A stretch of 8,317 bases of DNA from Candidatus Eiseniibacteriota bacterium. GTDB lineage: Bacteria > Eisenbacteria > RBG-16-71-46 > JABDJR01. Position numbers and translations under genes: made by a program. Below the pieces are notes generated by a model that was not told the DNA's origin, ran no database searches, and saw nothing but the letters and a program-made list of their open reading frames with translations. Positions 1 to 5,793 of this stretch are shown one piece after another. Every line of letters begins with the position of its first letter. Positions within the stretch are counted from its first letter, which is position 1. Where the stretch lies: positions 1 to 8,317 of the forward strand of contig JABDJR010000040.1 of assembly GCA_013003415.1 (NCBI GenBank), given 5' to 3'.

Positions 1-924
1 CCCATCATTGGCATTGTGGCTCCCATCTTTTTCATTTTTCAGATGGGGTGGGAGTCGATTCTATTTAGTGTCGGGCTCGTGGTTTCTTCCATCCTTTGGT
101 ATCGCTTCTATGGCAAGTCGAGGGCCAGGCGAGACGGGGCTATTTTTCATGTCTTTGAGCGATGGGGCCAGCAGCGCGACAAGAATCTTGATCGCGAGCT
201 CCGCGGCATCATGAAAGAGAAGGGGCTTCGGGACGAAGATCCTTTCGACGAAGTGGTGGCTCGGAGTTATGTCATTGATGCGGAAAAAGAAAGCTTTGAA
301 CAACTTGTGAAACTCGCCTCAGCCAACTTGGCGGGACGCGTGCCGTTGGATGCAGAGGAACTGGAGAGCCGGTTCTTACAGGGCACCTTGATTGGTGCCA
401 CTCCGGTGACCCATGGAGTTGCTTTGCCGCACTTGAGAGTGGTGGGGGTAGAACATCCGGAGCTTGTTTTGGTTCGAGTTCGCCTGGGCGTAACCATCCA
501 TTTATCAAGTCCCCTTCAAAAGCGTGAGAGCGATCAGGAGGTCAAAGCGATCTTCTTCTTGGTGAGTCCAGACGCCGATCCCACACGGCATTTGCGAATG
601 CTTGCCCAGATTGCGGGTAGCGTCGATAAGGACACTTTCGACGATGCCTGGAAGGCGGCCCGTGATGAGGCAGAAATCAAGGAAGTGCTGCTACGCGATG
701 AGCGCTATCGGAACATTGTCGTCGACACAGAGGGCAAAAGTGCAGATTTGATCGGCAAGGCCCTTAAAGACATTGTTATTCCCGACGGGGCTCTCATTGC
801 GCTGATCAAGCGAGCGGACGAAACCGTGATTCCTCGGGGCCACACTGTCCTGCAGGATGGGGACCGCCTCACCATCATCGGAACCTCCAAGGGCGTGGAC
901 GAATTTCACCGCCGCTACGACTAG
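1..924 (+). CDS. APC-type amino-acid permease, C-terminal part, with PTS EIIA-2 and TrkA-C (RCK_C) domains (5' end outside window)
   Basis: The frame is open from base 1, so the gene begins upstream and the GTG at 16 is not its start. The first ~38 residues hold the last one or two hydrophobic helices of a transporter (FFIFQMGWESILF... SVGLVVSSILWY), followed by a charged cytoplasmic linker. Bases ~265-700 encode a PTS EIIA type-2-like domain with the motif VALPHLR; the His codon at 430-432 matches the phospho-accepting His of EIIA proteins (family knowledge). Bases ~705-915 encode a TrkA-C/RCK_C domain (RNIVVDTEGKSADLIGKAL, then IPRGHTVLQDGDRLTIIGT), a small ligand-sensing module. This permease-EIIA-RCK_C order is known in some bacterial amino-acid transporters; I infer that the soluble tail gates or regulates uptake at the inner membrane. 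The substrate cannot be told because the transport core is missing. No other PTS component is visible nearby. It ends with TAG at 922-924, 140 bp before the next gene. Confidence 0.88.
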   Translation, partial: PIIGIVAPIFFIFQMGWESILFSVGLVVSSILWYRFYGKSRARRDGAIFHVFERWGQQRDKNLDRELRGIMKEKGLRDEDPFDEVVARSYVIDAEKESFEQLVKLASANLAGRVPLDAEELESRFLQGTLIGATPVTHGVALPHLRVVGVEHPELVLVRVRLGVTIHLSSPLQKRESDQEVKAIFFLVSPDADPTRHLRMLAQIAGSVDKDTFDDAWKAARDEAEIKEVLLRDERYRNIVVDTEGKSADLIGKALKDIVIPDGALIALIKRADETVIPRGHTVLQDGDRLTIIGTSKGVDEFHRRYD

Positions 925-958
925 AACCGCCCAAAGCCGTCAATTCAGGGTTCAAAAC

Positions 959-982
959 GCCCTAAAGTCCGTCCTAAAGTCC
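959..982. repeat. tandem 12-mer direct repeat, possible operator
   Basis: GCCCTAAAGTCC (959-970) is followed at once by GTCCTAAAGTCC (971-982), differing at one base. The core CCTAAAGTCC is identical in both copies, at a 12-bp period (about one helical turn). It lies in the non-coding gap upstream of the PH-like/aquaporin cluster. A pair of half-sites on one DNA face is a common arrangement for a regulator, but no regulator is identified. Confidence 0.5.
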
Positions 983-1011
983 CCCTTAGATTCTGTCGAT
1001 TTTTCATAGGA

Positions 1012-1040
1012 AGGCTCCCGAGGGAGGAGCTTGTCTTATT
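1012..1040 (+). terminator. candidate rho-independent terminator after the permease gene
   Basis: AGGCTCC (1012-1018) pairs with GGAGCTT (1026-1032), giving a 7-bp stem with one G-T pair and a 7-nt loop. It is followed by the moderately T-rich TTGTCTTATT (1031-1040). It sits ~90 bp after the permease stop and ~25 bp before the next start, so it could end the permease transcript or act as a leader structure for the next gene. The T tract is imperfect, so this is tentative. Confidence 0.4.
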
Positions 1041-1049
1041 CTGCAGAAT
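1038..1049. promoter_or_regulatory. perfect 12-bp palindrome just upstream of a ribosome binding site
   Basis: ATTCTGCAGAAT equals its own reverse complement over all 12 bases. It ends 2 bp before the AAGGAG (1052-1057) that serves the start codon at 1065. Its position suggests a binding site for a dimeric repressor or a small RNA structure near the ribosome site. That is inference from position and symmetry only. Confidence 0.4.
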
Positions 1050-1064
1050 CGAAGGAGTCCTCCG

Positions 1065-1562
1065 ATGAACGGTGGCTTAAAGGCGTTGCTATTTGGTTGC
1101 GGATCCATGGTCTTTCTCGGGATCGTGGGCGTTGTGGTAGGTGTGATCTGGTTGGCTCAGGCCCCGGAGCCCGGTGTCAAAATGGCGAACGAAATGGATG
1201 AGTACGCCCTGGAATACATCGCCCAGCACAACATCCTGGAGCCTGGCGAGAACCTCGTCGCCTATTACGATGCCACGGTGAGCATGAATGGCAAAGAAGC
1301 AGCTATTCTTACCACCTCGCGGGTGTTGTATCATAAGAACAACGCCACCACCGCGATGGATCTTGCGGACGTTGTCGATGTTTCTCATCGCAATGAGACT
1401 CTCCTCGGAGACACGTTTGAGATCTCTTCGGTTACCGGCGAGATGATGAAAATCGAAATTGCGCCTCTCAACAACGGCGCAACGTTCAAGACGGCTCTTA
1501 TGGGTGCCGTTGAAGCCAATCAATCCACGCAAGCGAATCGGACGACCGACGACGGAGTGTAA
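1065..1562 (+). CDS. membrane-anchored protein with bacterial PH-like domain
   Basis: This is a 165-residue protein. Residues ~6-30 form one hydrophobic helix (LLFGCGSMVFLGIVGVVVG...). A Cys at residue 12 is not a convincing lipobox because Phe precedes the Gly and the hydrophobic stretch continues past it. A short linker follows, then residues ~56-150 resemble a YokE-type bacterial PH domain: GENLVAYYDATVS, AILTTSRVLYHKN and LLGDTFEISSVTGEMMKIEI fit its alternating strands and final helix. Such domains are usually protein-interaction modules at the membrane; no enzyme residues are seen. The start is supported by AAGGAG at 1052-1057, 7 nt before the ATG. Its TAA abuts the aquaporin ATG (TAAATG), so the two are almost surely co-translated. 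The exact role is unknown; an accessory to the neighbouring channel is a guess. Confidence 0.75.
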   Translation: MNGGLKALLFGCGSMVFLGIVGVVVGVIWLAQAPEPGVKMANEMDEYALEYIAQHNILEPGENLVAYYDATVSMNGKEAAILTTSRVLYHKNNATTAMDLADVVDVSHRNETLLGDTFEISSVTGEMMKIEIAPLNNGATFKTALMGAVEANQSTQANRTTDDGV

Positions 1563-2246
1563 ATGAATCGAGGCCGCTACCTGGCAGAACTGATCGGAAC
1601 GTTTGCGATGGTTCTAGCGGGTTGCGGCGCGATGGTTGTCGACGACCTCTACGGGGGAATCCTAGGTCACCTCGGAGTAAGCCTAGTGTGGGGCCTCGTA
1701 GTCATGGCCATGATCTATTCGGTTGGGAACACCTCCGGCGCCCACATTAACCCGGCGGTTACTTTAGGGTTTTTCATCGCCCGACGGTTTGATAAAAAGC
1801 ACGTGCTCCCTTACATCGGTTGCCAAATACTGGGAGCCCTTGCGGCCGCGCTCTTGCTTCGGTTTATCTTTCCCGCCCATGAAAGCCTAGGCTCAACCCT
1901 TCCTGAGCTTTCCTTGACGCGTACCCTTGTGGTGGAAGTGGTGATTACCTTTCTTCTCATGTTCGTGATTCTGAATGTGTCCACCGGGCACAAAGAAAAG
2001 GGAATCATGGCGGGTGTAGCGGTTGGAGGGACGGTGGCGATTGGGGCCCTCATTGCCGGGCCACTCACCGGAGCCTCCATGAACCCGGCGCGCTCCCTGG
2101 GACCAGCCCTAGTTTCAGGGCAGCTGGGGTCTCTCTGGTTATACTTGGTCGCCCCGGTGGTGGGAGCTTTTCTGGCCTATCCGACATGCCGTTGGATTCA
2201 GGGCGACGATTGCTGTACCGAGGACGTAAGCCCCGAGCTTACCTAG
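1563..2246 (+). CDS. MIP-family channel, NIP-like aquaporin/aquaglyceroporin
   Basis: At 227 residues it has the usual length for a six-helix MIP channel in the inner membrane. Both pore half-helices are present: SGAHINPAVT (NPA at 63-65) and GASMNPARSLGPAL (NPA at 174-176, pore Arg 177). Aligned by eye to E. coli AqpZ, the aromatic/arginine filter reads Trp43, Ala (about 162), Ala171, Arg177, where AqpZ has Phe, His, Thr, Arg. Losing the His and gaining Trp/Ala widens the pore. The GPLTGASMNPARSLGPA block is typical of plant NIP and bacterial AqpN-type channels, which pass glycerol, boric acid or arsenite (family knowledge). Solute rather than water-only transport is therefore inferred; no arsenic gene is nearby. 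The C-terminus is Cys/acid rich (DDCCTED). A GGAG (1554-1557) inside the upstream gene serves the ATG, which directly abuts that gene's stop codon. Confidence 0.93.
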   Translation: MNRGRYLAELIGTFAMVLAGCGAMVVDDLYGGILGHLGVSLVWGLVVMAMIYSVGNTSGAHINPAVTLGFFIARRFDKKHVLPYIGCQILGALAAALLLRFIFPAHESLGSTLPELSLTRTLVVEVVITFLLMFVILNVSTGHKEKGIMAGVAVGGTVAIGALIAGPLTGASMNPARSLGPALVSGQLGSLWLYLVAPVVGAFLAYPTCRWIQGDDCCTEDVSPELT

Positions 2247-2256
2247 AGGAGAGAGC

Positions 2257-3249
2257 ATGGGCGCCTCTTCACAAGTTAAAAACCAAGCCTGGAGCAAGAC
2301 GTTCCTATTCTTCGGCATCGTTCTCGCCGTGTACACGGTGGCGTTTGTGCTTTCCCGGCGCATGTCTTCCATGGAAGAAGCTGAGGTCTTATCCCTTGGG
2401 GTGGCCCTCGACCTGGTGCTCCTCGTTCCAGTGGCCTTCTACTTTCTCGTGGTCCGGGCTCGGGGACTCTCGCCTTTGGCAATGGCGCCTGTGTTCCTTT
2501 TGAGTTTGATTGCCGCCTACCAAGTACTCCCTTCGAACTATCACAGTCCGCTCAAGTGGTTTGAGCTTGTGATCTTCCCCTTTGAAATGGGTTTGCTGGG
2601 CTGGTTGGGTTGGCGAGCGACAAAAGGTGCCAATAAGGTTCGCCACAGCGGAGAAGATGCTTACGTGCAGATGCAGCAGCTTTCCGAAAGCCTGGTTGGC
2701 AATAAGCGGGTAGCCGCGTTTTTAACCGCAGAGCTGGCGGTTTTCTACTACGCGCTTTTTTCCTGGCGATCCAAGCCTCACACCCGTCGGCCGGCGACGG
2801 CCGTCACCCATCACTTGGAGAGCGGTCATGGAGGCATTGTGTTTGGGTTCGTGATGATTCTCGCCATTGAGGGTTTTGCCGTGCACATGTTGTTGCACAA
2901 ATGGAATCCGGTCGTGGCCTGGATTTTCACGCTGAGTAGTCTCTATGGCGTGTTGTGGATGATCGCGGACTATCGGGCGACTGTTCTGCGTCCCCTTCTG
3001 TTTGATGACGACCACATTCTGTTCCGCGCCGGGCTTCGCTACACAATTCAGGTGCCCAAGTCGCAGATCGTTTCCCTCAGTCAGGAAAAACCAAGCATTA
3101 AGAGCGGGGCCCAGAGTCTGACCTTGATCAATGCGCCCTCTCACTGGGTAACCCTACGAGAGCCCATGGTTGCCGAGGGGCCTTATGGCATGCGCCGATC
3201 TGTCTCAGCCATTGGGTTCACTCCCGATCAAACCCTTCCGTCGCTCTAG
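2257..3249 (+). CDS. seven-helix membrane protein with C-terminal PH-like domain, function unknown
   Basis: This 330-residue protein has hydrophobic segments at about 15-32, 47-66, 72-90, 101-118, 152-168, 193-213 and 219-237. A charged loop lies near 121-150. From ~245 to the end it becomes soluble and strand-rich: LLFDDDHILFRAGLRYTIQV, then IVSL and HWVTLREPMVAEGPYGMRRS. The pattern of first strand, 'Gly-Leu-Arg', and a late basic stretch resembles bacterial PH-like domains that follow membrane helices. I do not recognise a named family for the membrane part, though similar uncharacterised proteins exist in several phyla. AGAGGAGA at 2245-2252 overlaps the aquaporin stop and supports the ATG at 2257. 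The 10-bp spacing places it in one operon with the channel, which makes it the second PH-like membrane protein of this cluster. Confidence 0.8.
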   Translation: MGASSQVKNQAWSKTFLFFGIVLAVYTVAFVLSRRMSSMEEAEVLSLGVALDLVLLVPVAFYFLVVRARGLSPLAMAPVFLLSLIAAYQVLPSNYHSPLKWFELVIFPFEMGLLGWLGWRATKGANKVRHSGEDAYVQMQQLSESLVGNKRVAAFLTAELAVFYYALFSWRSKPHTRRPATAVTHHLESGHGGIVFGFVMILAIEGFAVHMLLHKWNPVVAWIFTLSSLYGVLWMIADYRATVLRPLLFDDDHILFRAGLRYTIQVPKSQIVSLSQEKPSIKSGAQSLTLINAPSHWVTLREPMVAEGPYGMRRSVSAIGFTPDQTLPSL

Positions 3250-3253
3250 GGCT

Positions 3254-3592
3254 ATGACCGATTCTCCTTTTTCCGCTGGCCAGAGAATTGCCGTGGTTGG
3301 TGGCTATGATCCTCATCCGAAATGGCTCGATGGCGCTACGGAACGGCTTGCGACCGTTCTCGGTTTCCTTTCTGGCCAGAACGAGTCCTTAGCCATGCTC
3401 ATTCAATTTGACGAGGCGTTTTCTTGGGAAGGTAGTCCGGTTAGGTACGGAGTACTCCGGCTTCGCTACACAGGGGCCTCATGGGAGAACGAAGCCGTCT
3501 GTCACGTGGAGGTCTTTGGCTTTAAACCTAAACGGGGTTCGGCAAAGGGGTTGTGGGTTGAGTCCCACGCCATTCTAAGATTGCTTCCGTGA
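3254..3592 (+). CDS. conserved-looking 112-residue soluble protein, function unknown
   Basis: The frame is open back to a TTG at 3170. The ATG at 3254, 4 bp after the upstream stop, is the natural start because it begins MTDSPFSAGQRIAVVGGYDP and the earlier residues overlap the previous gene. There is no signal peptide or membrane helix. The sequence looks like an all-beta small barrel: GQRIAVVGGYDPHPKWL, a VLGFLSGQNES turn, then RYGVLRLRYTGASWENEAVCHVEVFGF, ending in a WVESHAIL block. I think related uncharacterised proteins share the GGYD...W, LRY.GA.W and VESHA motifs, but I cannot name a family. The ribosome site is weak (AGGG just before the ATG), consistent with coupling to the upstream gene. 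It is the last gene of the 1065-3592 cluster. Confidence 0.75.
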   Translation: MTDSPFSAGQRIAVVGGYDPHPKWLDGATERLATVLGFLSGQNESLAMLIQFDEAFSWEGSPVRYGVLRLRYTGASWENEAVCHVEVFGFKPKRGSAKGLWVESHAILRLLP

Positions 3593-3597
3593 TATGC

Positions 3598-3628
3598 TAG
3601 CGGTCCCTCGGAAAAAGTAAGACCGCTA
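3598..3628. repeat. 8-bp inverted repeat after the aquaporin cluster
   Basis: TAGCGGTC (3598-3605) and GACCGCTA (3621-3628) are perfect complements around a 15-nt loop, 5 bp after the stop at 3592. No T tract follows, so it is not a classical intrinsic terminator. It may be a transcript-end stabiliser or a protein site. Confidence 0.45.
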
Positions 3629-3669
3629 CACGAAAGTGCCCGTGTTCTTCATTACGAACCGGAGGTTTT

Positions 3670-3882
3670 ATGTTCGGAATCGGAATTCAGGAAATCGTGA
3701 TCCTCATTCTGGCCCTTCCTGTCTACTTCCTTCCCACCATCATCGCCTTTTACCGTGGTCACCCCAAGAAGCTCCCCATCATAATCATCAACGTCTTGTT
3801 TGGGGGTACGGTGATTGGCTGGGTAATCGCCTTCATCTGGGCTATGAAGAAGATTCCCGTGGCGGGGGCCCATAGCCATTGA
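3670..3882 (+). CDS. superinfection-immunity-family small membrane protein (Imm_superinfect type)
   Basis: This 70-residue protein is made almost entirely of two membrane helices, about residues 9-28 and 36-58, joined by a basic turn (YRGHPKK) and ending in a short AHSH tail. The pattern QEIVILILALPVYFLPTIIA, then INVLFGGTVIGWVIAFIWAM, matches the family named after phage T4 Imm (FLPTI.A, RGH, N..FG...IGWV.A..WA). Most bacterial members are ordinary chromosomal genes of unknown role; the family name does not prove phage exclusion. GGAGG at 3661-3665 lies 4 nt before the ATG. Its stop is overlapped by the next gene's TTG start. Confidence 0.85.
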   Translation: MFGIGIQEIVILILALPVYFLPTIIAFYRGHPKKLPIIIINVLFGGTVIGWVIAFIWAMKKIPVAGAHSH

Positions 3883-4736
3883 GCTACGATCTGTATTTTA
3901 CGGGCTCAACCATTTCACACGAGCAATTTCAAGACTACTTTAGGAACCGTCACTTCTATCAACTCGGGGACAATCAGGCGGTTTACGAGAATGAAGACAC
4001 CGGTGTGTATTTCATTTTTGACTACAGCGAGCCCGAAGAGGAGTCGCAGTCCGGCTTATCCCTGAACCTCAACTACTTTCGGCCACACTTTTTTGGGATG
4101 GAAGCCGAGCCGGAAGTTCACAATGTAGTCAGGCACTTCAAGTTTCAGATCGATGACCCTCAGAATGAGGGAATGGGTCAGGGAAACTATTCCTCCGAGG
4201 GATTCTTGCGGGGTTGGAATGCGGGGAACGCCTTCGCCTACCAAGCGATGCTCCGCCAAGAAGGATCCCGGGGCGATGTCGCGTTCATGTCCAAAAAAGA
4301 GTTGCAGGCATGCTGGGAGTGGAATTTCAACAAGGCGCGGGTCCAAAGCGATCTTGGCGACTCTATTTTTGTACCGCGACACTTCTACATGCGGGTCAAC
4401 GGTCAGGTGAAGTCGGCCGCGGTGTGGCCGGATGTTATTCCAGCCCTCTTGCCCCATGTCGATGTGTTCCTTGTGGCCAGACACATGTTTGCACCCAAGA
4501 GATTTTTCTTTTTCAAGGGAGAAGACATTTGCTTGGTGCCACGGGCCGATGCTCAAAACCTCCTAGATCCCTATGAGACTGCGGACTATGCCCTTCCCGC
4601 ATACAAGCTAGATTTCCCAACCCCTCCGGAAAACTTCGCCTCCTTTGCCAAGAGTCTCTCTCCCTTTGCCGATCCCTTAGAGGGAATCTCGATGGATCGC
4701 CTTTTGAACCAGGAGTTGGCAGACGGGGTGGTCTAA
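3879..4736 (+). CDS. unrecognised 285-residue protein, TTG start overlapping upstream stop
   Basis: The likely start is TTG at 3879, sharing TTGA with the preceding stop. No ATG lies nearby in frame, and the opening MSYDLYFTG is a typical N-terminus of small soluble bacterial proteins. No signal peptide or long hydrophobic helix is visible, so it is probably cytoplasmic. The N-terminal third contains FRNRHFYQLGDNQAVYENED followed by TGVYFIFDYSEPEEE, which looks like a conserved motif region of uncharacterised proteins, but I cannot place it in a named family. The middle is aromatic rich (WEWNFNKA, RHFYMRVNG) and a Phe run (KRFFFFKGED) lies near residue 210. No catalytic motif is evident. The 4-nt overlap implies coupled translation with the two-helix membrane protein, so the two may act together. 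I found no separate strong ribosome site. Confidence 0.8.
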   Translation: MSYDLYFTGSTISHEQFQDYFRNRHFYQLGDNQAVYENEDTGVYFIFDYSEPEEESQSGLSLNLNYFRPHFFGMEAEPEVHNVVRHFKFQIDDPQNEGMGQGNYSSEGFLRGWNAGNAFAYQAMLRQEGSRGDVAFMSKKELQACWEWNFNKARVQSDLGDSIFVPRHFYMRVNGQVKSAAVWPDVIPALLPHVDVFLVARHMFAPKRFFFFKGEDICLVPRADAQNLLDPYETADYALPAYKLDFPTPPENFASFAKSLSPFADPLEGISMDRLLNQELADGVV

Positions 4737-4803
4737 GACCGCGGACATAGGATCGCTGGTTTCTTCACGAACGGCCTTAAATTACTAAAAGAAGGGGATG
4801 TCC

Positions 4804-5784
4804 ATGAGAAGACGGTGGAAGAAGATCGTCTTTTGGGGACTTCTTTTAGGCTTCGTGGTCATCAACGGACTTGCCTACATGCAGGCTAAAGCCATGATCA
4901 GTTTTTCTGATTCCGGCGAGGCAACCAAGAAGCCCGAGGACTTGAGTTTTGTAGAAAAGATTCCCGTGCTGTTAACCGGAATCACCTTGCCCAGACCTGT
5001 GAATCAGAGAACGCCCCAAGATGTTGGCGTTTCCTACGAGACCGTTCAGTTAGCAAACGGGCAAGGGGAGACCTTAGACGCTTGGGTGATTGAGGTCGAT
5101 GAACCTCAAGCGGTCGTGCTCCTGTTTCATGGCTATGCAGCATCCAAAGCGCAGTTATTGGAGATGGGCCGGGCTCTCCATGCCATGCAGTGCAATGTGA
5201 TGCTGACAGACTTCTACGGTTCTGGAGAGTCTTCGGGAACGGGGACGACCATTGGTTACAAAGAAGCGCTGGATGTGAAGGCCTGCGCGACGTACGCGAA
5301 TGAGCGTTGGCGCGATGTTGATGTTCCTCACGTCTACTATGGGATTTCGATGGGGGGCGCGGCCATTTTAAAGGCGATCGATGACGGAGCCATCGAGCCC
5401 AACGCTATCGCTCTTGAGAGTGTGTTCGACACCCTGCTCAACACAGCCTCCAACCGATTTCGCATGATGGGGCTTCCACCCTTTCCTCTGGCGCAAATGT
5501 TGATCTTCTGGGGAGGGGTGCAGTCGGGATATAACGGCTTTGCTTACAAACCCGCAGAGTACGCCAGGGCCGTCGCGTGTCCTGCTTTGGTGCTGCACGG
5601 AGCTAACGACGAACGGGTTCGGGAGGAGCAGGCTCAGCGAGTCTACGAAAACCTGAACGAGTGGAAGTCCTTCTCTTTGTTTGAGAGTGCGGCCCATGCT
5701 CTGGTGATGCAAACGGATCCTGAGCAGTGGCAGGAAGCTATGGAAGAACTTTTGGAGAAGGCCGGAACCCAACGGAAAGACTGA
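4804..5784 (+). CDS. membrane-anchored alpha/beta hydrolase
   Basis: Two in-frame ATGs, 4798 and 4804, compete. AAGGGG occupies 4792-4797, directly touching the first but 6 nt before the second, so I choose 4804 (326 residues). A basic MRRRWKK start and a hydrophobic helix (about residues 8-27) make an uncleaved N-terminal anchor or signal. The hydrolase core follows: LLFHGYAASK (oxyanion-hole region), DFYGSGESSG, the nucleophile elbow GISMGG (Ser182), the acid in HGANDERV (Asp269) and the His in AAHALV (His298). The triad order and spacing fit the alpha/beta hydrolase fold of the serine aminopeptidase/BAAT-like group. The substrate cannot be told. It is probably exposed to the periplasm, by inference from the anchor. 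A 61-bp gap separates it from the upstream gene, and it converges on the minus-strand gene 9 bp downstream. Confidence 0.9.
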   Translation: MRRRWKKIVFWGLLLGFVVINGLAYMQAKAMISFSDSGEATKKPEDLSFVEKIPVLLTGITLPRPVNQRTPQDVGVSYETVQLANGQGETLDAWVIEVDEPQAVVLLFHGYAASKAQLLEMGRALHAMQCNVMLTDFYGSGESSGTGTTIGYKEALDVKACATYANERWRDVDVPHVYYGISMGGAAILKAIDDGAIEPNAIALESVFDTLLNTASNRFRMMGLPPFPLAQMLIFWGGVQSGYNGFAYKPAEYARAVACPALVLHGANDERVREEQAQRVYENLNEWKSFSLFESAAHALVMQTDPEQWQEAMEELLEKAGTQRKD

Positions 5785-5793
5785 AAGCGCCTT

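Noticed and set aside
1065..1130. Lipoprotein signal (Cys at residue 12 of the PH-like protein)
   Set aside because: The preceding residues (LLFG) are a poor lipobox and the hydrophobic stretch continues for ~18 residues after the Cys, so a plain membrane anchor fits better.
1089..1532. 147-residue open frame on the minus strand opposite the PH-like gene
   Set aside because: It lies wholly inside a better-supported + gene, has low-complexity His/Arg-rich composition, no ribosome site and no recognisable domain.
2722..3144. 140-residue minus-strand open frame inside the seven-helix protein gene
   Set aside because: Shadow frame; the + strand product has coherent membrane helices and a good ribosome site.
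3670..3720. TatA-like N-terminus (GIGIQEIVILIL) of the 70-residue protein
   Set aside because: It resembles the TatA start, but TatA has one helix followed by an amphipathic helix with FGP; here a second membrane helix with IGWV follows, fitting the Imm_superinfect family.
4056..4556. 166-residue minus-strand open frame opposite the 285-residue protein
   Set aside because: Antisense shadow of the + gene; no plausible motif or start signal.
4760..4788. Possible promoter before the alpha/beta hydrolase (TTTCTT ... TACTAA)
   Set aside because: Both boxes match the sigma-70 consensus poorly; not better than chance in a 61-bp gap.
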